64,000 nt of DNA from Gerris lacustris (Eukaryota; Arthropoda; Insecta; Hemiptera; Gerridae), in assembly GCA_951217055.1 (NCBI GenBank), contig OX578276.1, positions 38,030,205-38,094,204 of the forward strand. Reading direction: 5' to 3'. Below, one piece after another: positions 54,201 through 64,000 of the stretch (position 1 is its first letter; each line of letters begins with the position of its first letter). The position numbers and the translations under genes were made by a program. Under the pieces are notes generated by a model. The model was not told the DNA's origin and did no database searches. It saw nothing but the letters and a program-made list of their open reading frames with translations.

Positions 54201-54330
54201 GGTGCGTACATCATTATTGGGGTGATTGGAAAACATGTTGAGAGGGGAAATCTGCGGAGCTGGTTCGTCGACCTGTTCCTCCAGGAAGTCGAAGAGCCAC
54301 GATGGTCCTTGAAGTTGACTCATCATATGT
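51220..54330 (-). mobile_element. R2-type LINE, single ORF, frameshifted
   Basis: One element read right to left. The N-terminal region (about 54330-53640) has a C2H2 finger (LPCTEAGC ... IQHHKAIAHH, about 53890-53820) and WNNVKQTLPGRY. A linker follows with ISPDDTKRIQRLYRINRRRA (about 53140). RT spans 52960-51760. The tail is an acidic, Pro-rich C-terminus (51220-51726). The finger-linker-RT order without an AP endonuclease is that of the R2/NeSL/CRE group. The restriction-like endonuclease and its CCHC motif that should follow RT were not found. Several stops and frameshifts. Confidence 0.7.
51720..52960 (-). pseudogene. R2-type reverse transcriptase domain
   Basis: 52352-52951 has PGEDGIDYRSWL, VLLPKKDHPHNLDDWRPISL, QKGFMPADGVCEHNY and CITWLDISNAFRAIPH (first catalytic Asp in WLDISNAF). 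After a frameshift at about 52370, 51693-52391 has RQGCPLSGILFNI, ILAFADDITIL (FADD) and VARFLGNPVG, then LNFLMRDNRYSKTEWKKLN. The match to R2-type RT is unmistakable. A second shift near 51720 leads into the acidic C-terminal segment (DVDINPGLGIEVDG). Confidence 0.8.
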
Positions 54331-54339
54331 ATACTGTGT

Positions 54340-56280
54340 ACGATATAAAAGTAACTGAATCTAGTACAAAGGCGTATCGGTTTAATTTGATTTTACTAAA
54401 GTTACATAAAGACAAGTTGGGCGTTAATTTCAAAATTTGGTTGTGAAGAGATTTGTCTTAGTATACATGGAATGTTTTTAATTAAAATTTTTATTTATTT
54501 AAAATTTATGTTTATTTACCCTTTATTTTTATTTATTAAAAAAAAGGGGAATAAAATAAAATGAATAAATAAAAAAAAATAACATAAAAGGTCTAAGAAT
54601 AGCTATAATAAGTTTTCTCCTAAACTATCACATATTATAATATGTGTTACAAATTTTCTATGTATAATATATGCCACTACATGTTTACTATGATATAGTA
54701 AAGAGATAGAGTAGATGATGGGTGACCAATCAATCACTTACAATAACTATAATATAAATCACATTAGAGTTTGACTATAATGTTTATAGTCTGTAGTATG
54801 CCAGTCTACGACAGGTCTTTTATGTGTACTAATGACAGAGGAGGTTATAAGGACAGAGAAGTATACCAGAAATTAAAGGAAAAATAAAAGTGGAACGGTT
54901 AATTTGATTTTGCTTAAGTTATGTAAGGAAAACTTGGACTTTAAGAGCAAAATTTAGTGGTGAAGGTGTCATAGTACTAGTTATAGGCTGTAGTGGACCA
55001 GGGAAAAACAAAATAAAGAGAATAAAACCCACTGTAAGTAAAAAAAATATACAAATAATAAGAAAAAATCTTGCACACCGTGAGTTATACCTCTATAAGT
55101 AGGCTATATGAGATTAGTCATGTGATTGGTCAATGGTAACTCATGTTACTTATTTTAATTAATAATATTTGTAGTTAAAAGTAAAATATCACAATGAGAC
55201 AGTTTAATATTACATAAAATAGGTAATATCCATTAGTCATTAGTCAGTCTTTTAAGTTAATTCTATACATTAATGGTAGTGAGAATTTCAGGTTTTTCTC
55301 AATTGCTTAGATCCTACGTGATACTGCCTCTAATTGTACAGGGTGTCTCTCATCCCAGTTACATAAATTGCCTTGGTTGTAGGCAAATAGAGTTCATTTA
55401 TTTAAAGCCAATAGGTCAACACTAATATCCGTTAATTAATAACCAAACAATAAAAAGTATTTTACAGCCAAGTGATTACCTAACTAGGGTGTCCCTGATC
55501 AACACATTTACCAACTAAAAGATCAACAACCTAATGTTATTTAGTTAAGAAATAATAATATTTAATTCGACTCAGCTTGAGTCACTTTAAGTTTACAGAT
55601 GATAATGTCTGTAAAAAGTTTTCCTTTTCTTTTTAATAAATTTTGTATTTTAATTGTCTAAGGTTCAATGTCTAAGACTAAAAATAAAAGACTAAGACTA
55701 AAAATAATATTATTTATTTGATTTTATAACCTTGGTTTGACTTGACCTTGGTTTGATAACTGTAATTTAATAAAATGTTAGTTAATAGTGTTGGAAAATG
55801 ATGAGCTCATAGTTTACTTATTACATTTCTCCGCTATATGAGGTTACGACTAATTGTCAGGTTTACAGTTCCCGAGTAGCATATGTTTACGGGGGCGGGG
55901 GGGGGGGGGGGTGGAATATATTTGACACTGGGTGTGTTTAACTTTAGAACCAGCGATGAGAAAGGTATTTGGTGTTTAGATTTCTGTTACAGTTCCCCGT
56001 ATACATTTATTACGCAATTTAGGGGATGTGTTATTATTTTATTTGAAGTGTTACAGTACCCCGAGTACACTGAGTAACGTTACGAATACTATAGATTAAA
56101 ATAAGTGATAGATTATTACAACAGAGAGCAGGTATCCCTGGGTATCACCCGTATTACAGTTTAAGGTTTGAAGAATTAAAATTAACTGAGATCTATTTAT
56201 ATCATATATTAAGGTATTGGAGGTAGCTTGATTCATTGGGTCTGTGCGTGCTTTGGTTTTAATATAGGGCTTTTAATTTA
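54340..56280. other. Long AT-rich stretch without recognisable genes
   Basis: No motif-bearing ORF. 55893-55912 is a G-rich run. The word TTACAGT-CCCCG recurs at about 55863, 55989 and 56050. TATAATATG-type words and a CTATGATATAG palindrome-like block lie near 54640-54710. Confidence 0.4.
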
Positions 56281-56628
56281 TTAAATTATGAATTTATTTT
56301 TTGGGGGGAGGGGGGGGGGACAATAATTCTCCTTTACTCCTTTCTTGTTTGTTGGTGAGATGGGTGTAAATTGTATATTTTCTTCATTGAAATAGAATGA
56401 AGGTAAGAAAAAATTATTATTATCGTCAGTGGTAAATTTCCTCGGATCACCTTTGGCCATTTTACTTATGTCATGATCAGTGATCTGCGGTGTCGGGATT
56501 TCAATTTCATGTAAAGGGGGGAAGGGGGAGTATGTGGCGCAGGCACAGGGAAACGGGGCGAATTTTTTCTTGACGTGGCTTCTGATTTTTTTCCCCGTTC
56601 TTTTATTTTTGTTTCTACTTTTCACCAT
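56281..56628 (-). CDS. Unrecognised 115-residue ORF, basic N-terminus
   Basis: Starts MVKSRNKNKRTGKKIRSHVK, strongly basic. It then has a Pro-rich CACATYSPFPPLHEIE stretch, DHDISKMAKGDPRKF, and ends in a Pro/Lys tail encoded partly by a G-run (56299-56320). No domain, no splice signals of note. It may be a relic or chance. Immediately upstream, TCTCGGGCTTTAAAAGAATTTATT is tandemly doubled (56645-56700). Confidence 0.25.
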   Translation of the reverse strand: MVKSRNKNKRTGKKIRSHVKKKFAPFPCACATYSPFPPLHEIEIPTPQITDHDISKMAKGDPRKFTTDDNNNFFLPSFYFNEENIQFTPISPTNKKGVKENYCPPPLPPKNKFII

Positions 56629-56629
56629 G

Positions 56630-57240
56630 TAGGTATTTGATCGCTTCTCGGGCTTTAAAAGAATTTATTAAATTTTCTCGGGCTTTAAAAGAATTTATTG
56701 TGGGTTTTGTTGTAGGGGGAACCTTATGGGATATAAATATAGAAATATGTGTGTAAGAAGAGATAGATAGATGTATATAGTATAAAAATAGTACAGATAT
56801 ATACGATACATGAACAATATATCTTATAAGATAATATTTTGAATTTAAGATACTTTATTTGAAATAAATGATAAAATATATAAAGATATTTAATATGTAA
56901 TCTGTTCGAAATAAGAAGTAAGGTATAAATAAAATAATAAGTATATGGGAATAATAAGCTGGAAGTGATGGGAGGTGCTATAGAAAATAAATTATGAAGG
57001 TTTAATGAAGTGCTGAAGGCTAAACAGAAAAAGGGAGCTGAAGGCTAATCAGAGAAAGGATGCTGAAGGCACTGGCCGCCTGCCGGCGAACTCAAGGAAC
57101 AATTGTTCCGAGTCGCCGAGAGTGCGGTGTACTAACCTCAAACCAGAGTAATCCAAAACCGGAAAACACGGAGAAAACAGGAACTGTAGGTCACAAAAAG
57201 TAGGTCACCGAGTAAGGTGTAACACTATACTACACTTAGA
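56630..57240. other. No gene; short tandem duplications
   Basis: The 30-base doublet at 56645-56700 and GCTGAAGGCTAA-CAGA-AAAGG units at about 57010-57070. 57075-57150 is GC-rich with the palindrome GAACAATTGTTC. Confidence 0.45.
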
Positions 57241-57246
57241 TCTTAC

Positions 57247-57384
57247 CTAAAAGGCCGAGAAGCGATTGTACAGTTGACTGTGTTGGAACTCCTTGCCATC
57301 CATCAACGCCACAATATTTTCTTCCTTTATAATTCTTAATAAACACGCTGTTTCCTCCCTACTCCAAGTATTTCTCGCAGACAT
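57247..57384 (-). CDS. SANT/Myb-like domain, first half
   Basis: ATG at 57382-57384. 45 residues, with WSREETACLLRIIKEENIVA and LMDGKEFQHSQLYN, the W and hydrophobic spacing of a SANT/Myb-like DNA-binding domain as carried by Harbinger-associated proteins. The reading ends at a TAG that is also the last three bases before a perfect GTAAGA donor, so either the ORF is short or the last exon base is shifted. Close DNA relatives are 49545-49690 and the overlap region of 50772-51080. Confidence 0.45.
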   Translation of the reverse strand: MSARNTWSREETACLLRIIKEENIVALMDGKEFQHSQLYNRFSAF

Positions 57385-57479
57385 CTAAACAAATAGAAAA
57401 TTTAACAGATGTTAAAACCCCAATATGCAATAATAATACAAATAAGTATGTACTAATTGAAGCGAGCGTAGCGAGTATT

Positions 57480-57740
57480 AGGGGAGACCGGGGTAGGTTG
57501 ATACAATTTTCGGTTAATTATTTTTTTCTTTATTAAGATTGGTTTATAAAATATTTAAAAAATGGTATTAAGTGTATAATATATCCTTCTTTATATATCA
57601 TTTTTAATTGTTACTTACCTTGTATATTTTATGTGTAATTAAAAAAAATACATTCCATTGTCATATGTATCAACCTACCCCATACACAGGGTATGTTGAG
57701 ACAAAATTTGGGAAAGTTGATACAATGAATCTAGACATAA
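57480..57740. repeat. TIR-like sequence of a pogo-type element
   Basis: GGGGAGACCGGGGTAGGTTGATACA (57482-57506) is a familiar insect transposon end. Shorter echoes ATCAACCTACCCCATA and GGGTATGTTGAGACA occur in opposite and direct orientation at 57667-57705. The matching far end was not found in the window. Confidence 0.5.
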
Positions 57741-57818
57741 TAAGCCAAAAAAAAGTTTAATAATAGTTTAACAACAAACAATGAAATAATTTTTAAGAAT
57801 TTTAGTACATAAGAAAAA

Positions 57819-58230
57819 TGTTACGTCGAAGCATCAGAGATGTCGCTGAGGCAGTTAGGGCATTCGTATAATCGTAAATTGCCTGTAGTACATGAAACAC
57901 ATCCATTACATTTAATCCATTCTTCCCCAGATTTTGATGTCGAAAACGGTGCAAGACAAACAACGCACAAGCACTCTTCATTGTCCTCTTCCTCGGTTGA
58001 ATCTACATTTTTTTCTTAGAAAAGTTTATTTTTCTTTTAATTGCCTTATTATTTCCGACTTTCATTTTCTTTTTTTTCGTAGCTTCCTCTTTCTGGTGCA
58101 ATGCATTTCTCGTAGGTGATATGGGACATGAGGTGCAGGGAATACAGTGAATCCTGTGCTGGATCAGGGCGTGAATCTCTTCGAAGGTTGATCTTGACAT
58201 GCGGAAATAATTGAAGAATTTATCCTCGTG
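57819..58230 (-). pseudogene. Pogo/DDE_1 transposase C-terminal zinc finger
   Basis: Reads SPTRNALHQKEEATKKKK, a basic stretch, then ECLCVVCLAPFSTSKSGEEW, IKCNGCVSC and YECPNCLSD to a stop near 57822. The PHD-like C-terminal finger after a Lys-rich segment is typical of pogo/jerky-type insect transposases. The catalytic DDE part upstream is not present. 58230-58640 shows nothing else. Confidence 0.55.
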
Positions 58231-58649
58231 GCTTAGAAGTTTCGGATATAATTGTAAGAAAGCGCCTATTTACCCAATTCTCTATCTCTATCAAGGGAGG
58301 AACCCATGATCTTCGACTAGATAAATTTCCTCCTTTATTGCTTTTTAGAAGAGCAAGCACAAGAAGTACTCCTGCTTTCTCGAGTTCTAACATCGTACTG
58401 ACCTCCCGTTGGGAAGAGAAGTTGAATCAATCTGCCTCGTGTGAAAGAGGCCTAAGTTGTGTCGCCCAGAAATTAAAATTTTCACGAGTTTTTGAGTCAG
58501 CAAAAAATTGAATGAAAATATTTTTGTTTTTTGTAGGTAGGAAAAGTAAAGTAAGATAAAGAAAACCCTTGCATGTAAATAAAAAAAAAAATTCTACCAC
58601 CAAATCTTGATATACATCCCCTCTCTTTACAAATTAAATTTTAAATATC

Positions 58650-58759
58650 GGGTGAGTATCTAAATTACAAACCTTCCAAAATCAACATTTTGAAAGTATT
58701 TATAAACAAAATTAGTCAAAAAGTGCCGGTTAAAATGTTTGTAATTTAGGAACTCACCC
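58650..58759. mobile_element. Short hairpin element (possible MITE)
   Basis: GGGTGAGTATCTAAATTACAAACC at the left end is inverted at the right end with few mismatches (GGTTTGTAATTTA-versus-ATGTTTGTAATTTAGGAACTCACCC). The arms are about 26 bases in a 110-base unit. An inner AAAATCAACATTTTGAAAG adds to the fold. Confidence 0.65.
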
Positions 58760-59139
58760 TTGTCGACTTCTTCGCAGGAACCTGAATTGATTGACTGATG
58801 TATCTGTGAGAAATATGTTTCCGCCGTTCGCCAGGTCGCTGGTTATAAAGTGTAAAGTGGACTGTAATCGTAATGAACGTAAGCGTAAAATTTTAAACGT
58901 ATAATTAAAAGTAAGGTTAATTACAAACACAAGAGCGTAAGCGTATTGTTCCGAGATGGGGAGGTCGAGACACCGCCCTCGAGGTCGAGACACCACGCCA
59001 AATCAAGGTGGGGAAGGCAGAAACTAGACCCCCACTCAACTTCAGTAGTCAGCGAGTTTAACGTCAGGGATGTTGTATTGGTTGATAGGAAGCGGATTAA
59101 CTGGATAATCTTGGGTAATTTTCTTTATAACGATGAAAT
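58760..59139. other. No gene seen
   Basis: A doubled GAGGTCGAGACACC word (58961-58994) is present. Nothing else recognised. Confidence 0.4.
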
Positions 59140-60780
59140 TTAGGTGGGTCTATCGTAACGCGAAGAAATGTGAGTAGTGATGGATGAAGAGGCACGTGAA
59201 CGACTGGAGTCAATGCCACATATTTTGATAGATACAGGTCTACTTATAAAATTACTTTGGGAGCCCGAATCAAGAAGGGCTCTAGCCAGGATCATATTAC
59301 AGTTTACATATTGTATATTAATCACACAAGTAGATAAAAGGACAACGTTTGACTTATAAGCTACGATGGATACGTGGCTAAAGGTTGACGTCGTAGGCGT
59401 TGGTTAATGTTCTTCTCTATGGGCTTTGTTAGACTCCGATTGTTTTTCTTCCCTTTTTCCTTTCACTTTTTCTGAAGAAGAGTTAAAATCTAGGTGTAGA
59501 GAAGTATTTTGTCGGGAATTGCATACCCTACACGAACCCTTGCGAAATTCACTTTTATGTGCAGGCCCTAATAAGGCAGTTGGTACACAACTTCAATCGC
59601 TTGGCCTCGGCTATGCGTTCTTTAACCGAAAGTCCCTTAAATTTTGAACACTGGTATAGACCATGATTGCGTGAGCAAAAACTGCACGAATATTGTGTGG
59701 TCTAGAGGTCATACAAACAGTCTGTTTAACATCGGGAGCCTTCTTAGTAAAAGGTTTAAGTTTATTGTAAGGATTGTCGGTATTTTTAGAGTGAAATAAA
59801 TCTGACCCGTTCTTTTTATTAGTACGAGCAGGTTCCATGGATTGTAGTACGTGGTATTTATGCTGTAAAAAATCGTATAAGTCTTCCCATGTGGGACATT
59901 CGTCAGATTAAAGGGATTTCTCCCATTCACGTAAAGTGAAAAAGTCTAATTTAGTAGTAGTAAGATGGACTATCAGGGTACTCCAGTATTCCGTAGGCTG
60001 ACCTAGTGATTTTAGGGCCCTCACGTTTGATGATACATTATCTAGAAGTATCCGCCTTCCAGCCTGCTTGTCTATTTTAGGGATGTCAAATAATGAACGG
60101 ACATGCTGAGATACGATTAATCTATTACTATCGTAACGTTGGCGTAAAAGATCCCAAGCAGTATCGTAAGTTTCTGAGGAAACTTCTAAACTTGAGATTA
60201 TCTGGGCTGCGTCATCCTTCAAACTAGTTTTTAAATAGTAAAATTTCTTAACTTTACCTAAATTTAAATTATCGTGAATCAGGGATAAAAACATGTCCCT
60301 AAAAGTAAGCCATATCGTGTAATCCCCGTGGAATTCTGGTAAATTAATGGTAGGCAGTTTGACGATAGTAGATGTTACTAAGTTATCGTTTACACAACTA
60401 TCTTGTTTCGTTTCCGTTCTTAAGTTAGATTGTTGCAGAAATAACTTAATTTTAGTCGATAATTCGTAATAAATGTCTTAAAAGCATTATAACTTTATAA
60501 AAACATTATACTTAAGAACGTATAAAAACATTATACGTTCGGTTTTATCGTTCTCGGTAATATCTGAGAACTCGTCATATTTTTGCCAGCACTCATCTAG
60601 AACTTTTAATCTTGGTTCCAGAGAAGATGGGGGAAAATTACTTGTAGAAAAAGTATCAACATACTGTTAAATTCGTTCAATGCGGGAAACTATTTTTTGG
60701 TGATTCGTCGCTACCAAGTCATCGGTAGAGGTGCCGGGAGTCGTCGGTCTTTTTAATGAAACAATTAAAAGTTACTAAAG
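59140..60780 (-). pseudogene. BEL/Pao gag and protease, third BEL element
   Basis: From the right: LPTINLPEFHGDYTIWLTF-type sequence (about 60310-60360), then 59908-60294 with LKTSLKDDAAQIISSLEV, WDLLRQRYDSNR, FDIPKID and LREWEKS (central Gag domain). 59400-59700 has KLCTNCL and GSCRVCNSRQNTSLH-like zinc knuckles in shifted frames. 59140-59325 has ARALLDSGSQSNFISRP, the protease active site (LDSGS). The order Gag-knuckles-protease is as in BEL/Pao. RT is missing, replaced by the 58.6-59.1 kb stretch. The element differs in sequence from the gag at 13 kb. Confidence 0.75.
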
Positions 60781-61551
60781 CTACGAGTATTTGAGGCTTT
60801 GCGTTGTTTTTATAAGTTGTGAATAGTTTACAGTTACTTCGCTCCATAGCCAAATAACAAAAATGAAATATTTTGTTGTTACTTGGAATCAGTTTCAGAG
60901 CTCAAGAATAAGTAAAATTGCCATCATAATTAAAAGTGAAACCTATAATTTAAAGGTTTGCTACTTTTTACCTTTTTAACGTTCATATATTTTATGTAAA
61001 TCTTTATCTTATGTTTATCGAATTCCCCTGAAACCAATTCACACTCTTAAAAATAAAAAAAAAGATTATGGCGCCCGAGTCCAATAATCCGATCAAAAAT
61101 TGTTCTATGAAATTTAGTATGTATAGGAAAAACACCTTTCTTTGTATTCTTTCATATCGTTTTCAAATAATAAACATAATTTAATAATAATTCTGTAATA
61201 GTAATATTTCTAATAATAATAATTATTGTTATTATCTGTTTATTATAACAATATAATTTTATCAACCAATATCGATATCAATAGTATTTTAATCTAGCTG
61301 AAGATGAAAAACCTATGCATGTTTAAAAAAAAGGTAGAGGCTAATCCTACTAGGTATCTGAAAATTGTGGAAGCCAATACGACCACCCAAAATCACGTAT
61401 GCGAACCAATACGGCAACTCTCTTGAACAAACTGCCTAAAACTGACCAAAAAATAAATTATAACTTGTTACAAGGCTTTTATTTTGTTCTATAGGAAATA
61501 AAACGTGATAATTGGATAATAAAGATGTTTCTATCGTTGCAGTATGTAAAC
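60781..61551. other. No gene recognised
   Basis: AT-rich, with AATAATAATAATTATTGTTATTAT around 61205. No ORF with motifs. Confidence 0.4.
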
Positions 61552-63543
61552 TTAAATATTTAGCTTATCTTTATCTTTCTTAGCTGATAACACCTTGAGG
61601 GTTTCTCTTACGGGGAGGAACCTGTTTTTTCTTGGGTCCACAAATTCTAGTAGTAAATTTTCGTTGTAGAATTCTACTAATTTATCAACCATTGATTTCC
61701 AACATGTTTCATTCCTTTTTACTGATACTATAGCCATATCTTGAGGTGTCCATACACCGAACAAGCAAACATTTGATTTAGTTATATCTGCAGCTGCCCT
61801 TGCACCTAAAATATATATGAAATAATACAATACATCGATTTTTTATAAGTACAATATATATTTATTTTGGTATATATGTATGCGTCCTTATCATTCGTAT
61901 ATACATCTAATAAACTCCATCCCCTATAATATACGTCTGCAGGTATACTAAATCAAACTAAGTTCATGTTCCTATTAGTCTAATATTTAACATATAACAC
62001 GTAACATTTACATATTATGTAAATTGACATTATTATGTTACTTGGTAGTAGTATAGTTATGCTTCTTAGACAGTTCATATGATCCATATTCAATAATAAA
62101 TAAATAAGTAAGTAAATAAGTAGGGAATCATCTTCTCTTTAATTAACCCCTTCTGCAATTGATAGATTTTTGCAGCCAAAGGGACATTTAACTACGGCGA
62201 TTGTGTTTGTATCAATCATGGCGTCAGGCGTAGCTGCAAGAAAATTAATTGCTTCATCAATGAATAATCCACATTTTTGAATTACTACATTTCGCTCCTT
62301 CTCGATTTGAAACAATGCTTTTTCTTTCATATCTCGACCATATCGCATCGCTCTCGAATCACACTCCTCGTATAATACATTTTCTACTATTTTATTGCAA
62401 CTTGTTTTTTTTTCTTTTTTTTTCACAATTCAGCCAAAATTTGAAGCTGTTAATCGCTTACGTCGTTCTTGCATCCAAAGTATTTCTCTTTCCGGCTTCC
62501 TTGTACTTCTACTAAATCCATCCACTCTTTTGGCGTAAGGTTAAGGGTATCTTTAAATATCTGAGTATGTATTTTTAACTCCTCTTCTTCCATGTCAGGT
62601 TTAGATGCCAGAATGCCATACGATGCCGTATCTTTTTTATCTTTTTTTTTCTCTACTAGTTTTTTTTATTTCTATTTGATAACCTTCTTCTGATATTATT
62701 ACTAATTCTTTTTGAAGTCATTGTTTTTTAATATTATGCTTGGATTCGTTTTACAAGTGTCTCTGTAGAGAACTTCTTGTAATTTACGAGTATTGTAAGA
62801 TAAGACAGCTGAAAAAGCCCTTCTTTGGTATGAACCTCTTTGAATATAATTGATTCTTTTTCCTCCAACCATTTTCGTGATAATGCTGTTAAATTCTTCT
62901 GCATAATTACTGGTAAGACCTTGTATAAGGCTTCTTGCCTGTGTGGCCAACTTAAGAAAGACATTACAAATTTATGGCTAAAGGGGAATAATTATGACAG
63001 AGCTCTCTCTTCATATTCACCGCTGACGGTACATTAACTATTGCATTTTGTGTGTCGTCCAAAAATATGGTTAGGCACATTGATGATGTCCTCAGCTAGA
63101 TGCCTTATACGAATCCTTAAATCCAATAGGCTATCTTGGCTTCTGTTTTTACATGCTTCCTTCATAGCTTTTCTCATTTTTAAATTTTGTCCATCCACGT
63201 ACTTCCTTTCAGCTCCAGACCCTAATTTTCGATTTTAACAAATAGTTTTCAGTTTTGTGTAAAACTTTCTGATCAAATGGTTTAAACACTCTATTTTTTC
63301 GACTATTAAATATTTGTATACGTGTTTGATACCATAATAGACGCTTGCATCTTCATCTGCAACTATCTTATTGTATCTGGTATGATGCATATCTTCACTG
63401 CTACGAAATCCTTCAGCTACTATGTCGCTTTCCATGGAAGACCAGCTCTTATCCCAATTTTTAAAGCATTTGTGTTCAGATGGTTGCATATTTTTTGCGT
63501 AAGCTCTAGCGCAGATTACATAATACTTATTTTTAACTCCCAA
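61552..63543 (-). pseudogene. Mutator-like/YqaJ exonuclease gene relic
   Basis: 63235-63543: YYVICARAYAKN, FKNWDKSWSSMESDIVAEGF, SVYYGIKHVYKYLIVEKIEC. 62970-63230: LAEDIINVPNHIFGRHTKC. 62702-62950: ARSLIQGLTSNYAEEFNSI and VGGKRINYIQRGSYQRRAF. 62139-62426: the YqaJ (lambda-exonuclease-like) core, SCNKIVENVLYEE, MRYGRDMKEKAL, CGLFIDEAINFLAATPDAM and IAVVKCPFGCK. 61552-61805: after a TATATTTTAG acceptor, VQGQLQI then in another frame SNVCLFGVWTPQDM and FVDPRKNRFLP. Proteins with this plan occur in many invertebrates, the first part related to Mutator-like domains. The catalytic ExK reads VVK here, with Glu replaced. Stops and frameshifts confirm decay. Confidence 0.65.
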
Positions 63544-63635
63544 AAATATAACTTTCTTTGTTCTAAATCCAATAATAACAGCCTAAAAATACAAAGCAAA
63601 GTAAATAAATAAATCTTTTATTAAAATACTCAAGG

Positions 63636-63682
63636 TTCGTCGGTATTCTAAACATAAAATTATTTATGGGCAGAATTTCAAA
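63636..63682. repeat. 47-bp dispersed repeat (partner at 29323-29372)
   Basis: Same block as at 29.3 kb with three mismatches; here no B box follows. Confidence 0.6.
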
Positions 63683-63780
63683 AACTGGTGGATATTTAAT
63701 GATGAGAGTTTGTGAGATATAGATAATCACTAGGCTTACGCCTCCGTGTACAAACGCGGCCCTTACCTGAGAGGAAGGGA

Positions 63781-63945
63781 GTGATAGAAGAGGCGATACT
63801 AGCGCTCGGTATCCCTCTTCGACCGCTTACCGCCAAACGCCAGTTGTGTCAAGACCGAGTGGCGAAACGACGTCTCTGCGCAGCTCAAGGCTACCCGCTT
63901 CAACCGCCACCGCCGCTAACCTACTACCAACTCACCATTCCTCAG
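63781..63945 (+). CDS. GC-rich candidate exon of unknown gene
   Basis: An ORF from a Met at 63784, or a little earlier, encodes RPLTAKRQLCQDRVAKRRLC and a Pro run (LQPPPPLTYY), up to a perfect donor CCTCAG/GTAAGC at 63946. The base composition is markedly GC-richer than the rest of the window. On the minus strand the same island shows CTCTCAG/GTAAGGG near 63768, so orientation is uncertain. No domain recognised; it could be a host first exon or part of a repeat. Confidence 0.3.
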
Positions 63946-64000
63946 GTAAGCCTAGTAATTATAGTTTTCTTACAAATTTCTTAATCACTAGATATACCAC

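Noticed and set aside
53866..54446. Plus-strand ORFs of 80-87 residues
   Set aside because: The minus strand here encodes the zinc-finger N-terminus of the R2-type element; the plus ORFs carry no motif.

Overview
This is an AT-rich, intron- and microsatellite-laden eukaryotic window, almost certainly from an arthropod and most likely an insect. The evidence is a mixture of insect-type transposable elements: BEL/Pao gag with its zinc knuckles, R1- and R2-type LINEs, piggyBac, PIF/Harbinger, BED-finger hAT, multi-copy insect proteins of unknown role, and YqaJ-type nucleases. No ordinary single-copy host gene could be identified with confidence. The window is best read as a gene-poor transposon graveyard with one intact-looking retrotransposon. 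Nearly all coding sequence is on the minus strand, so genes read from high to low coordinates.

Layout. 0-4 kb and 9-9.6 kb hold several copies of a split gene resembling Crypton-type tyrosine recombinases (acidic N-terminal exons, C2H2 fingers, recombinase-like C-terminus); a further copy lies at 27.3-29.2 kb. At 4.35-8.45 kb is a full-length two-ORF LINE whose ORF1 and ORF2 lie in one frame, separated by one UAG codon in the context UAG-CAA-UCA. A 1.1 kb segment is duplicated almost exactly on both sides of it (3160-4257 and 8990-10087). 10.3-11.3 kb has LINE fragments. 12.9-14.6 kb has BEL/Pao gag. 15-16.5 kb has a conserved insect protein cut by a LINE-type insertion with a 14-bp target duplication. 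17-19 kb has mariner and gypsy remains. 19.1-24 kb is an hAT transposase with a 2.9 kb intron containing a long-inverted-repeat foldback element. 24.2-25.8 kb holds gypsy and BEL pol pieces.

30.8-35 kb is a poly(A)-tailed jockey/CR1-like LINE with few lesions. 35.5-37.5 kb is a 91-bp minisatellite followed by a broken piggyBac. 37.82-39.47 kb is a Harbinger element with terminal repeats and TTA target duplication, itself invaded by a second inverted-repeat element. 39.5-43.4 kb is a mosaic of Harbinger, MADF, piggyBac and BEL relics. 43.4-45.2 kb is a relic of a multi-copy nuclease-like insect family. 45.4-49.2 kb has copia, R1, CR1-like and gypsy fragments. 49.7 kb has a tRNA-derived SINE with 12-bp target duplications. 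51.2-54.3 kb is an R2-type LINE with zinc finger and RT but an unexpected acidic C-terminus. 57-58.2 kb has SANT-domain and pogo-like pieces. 59-60.8 kb is another BEL gag/protease. 61.5-63.6 kb is a YqaJ/Mutator-type gene with a lost catalytic glutamate. A GC-rich candidate exon sits at 63.8 kb.

The genes do not form a pathway; their relationships are those of nested insertion, duplication and decay. All family calls come from reading motifs by eye; no database search was possible.
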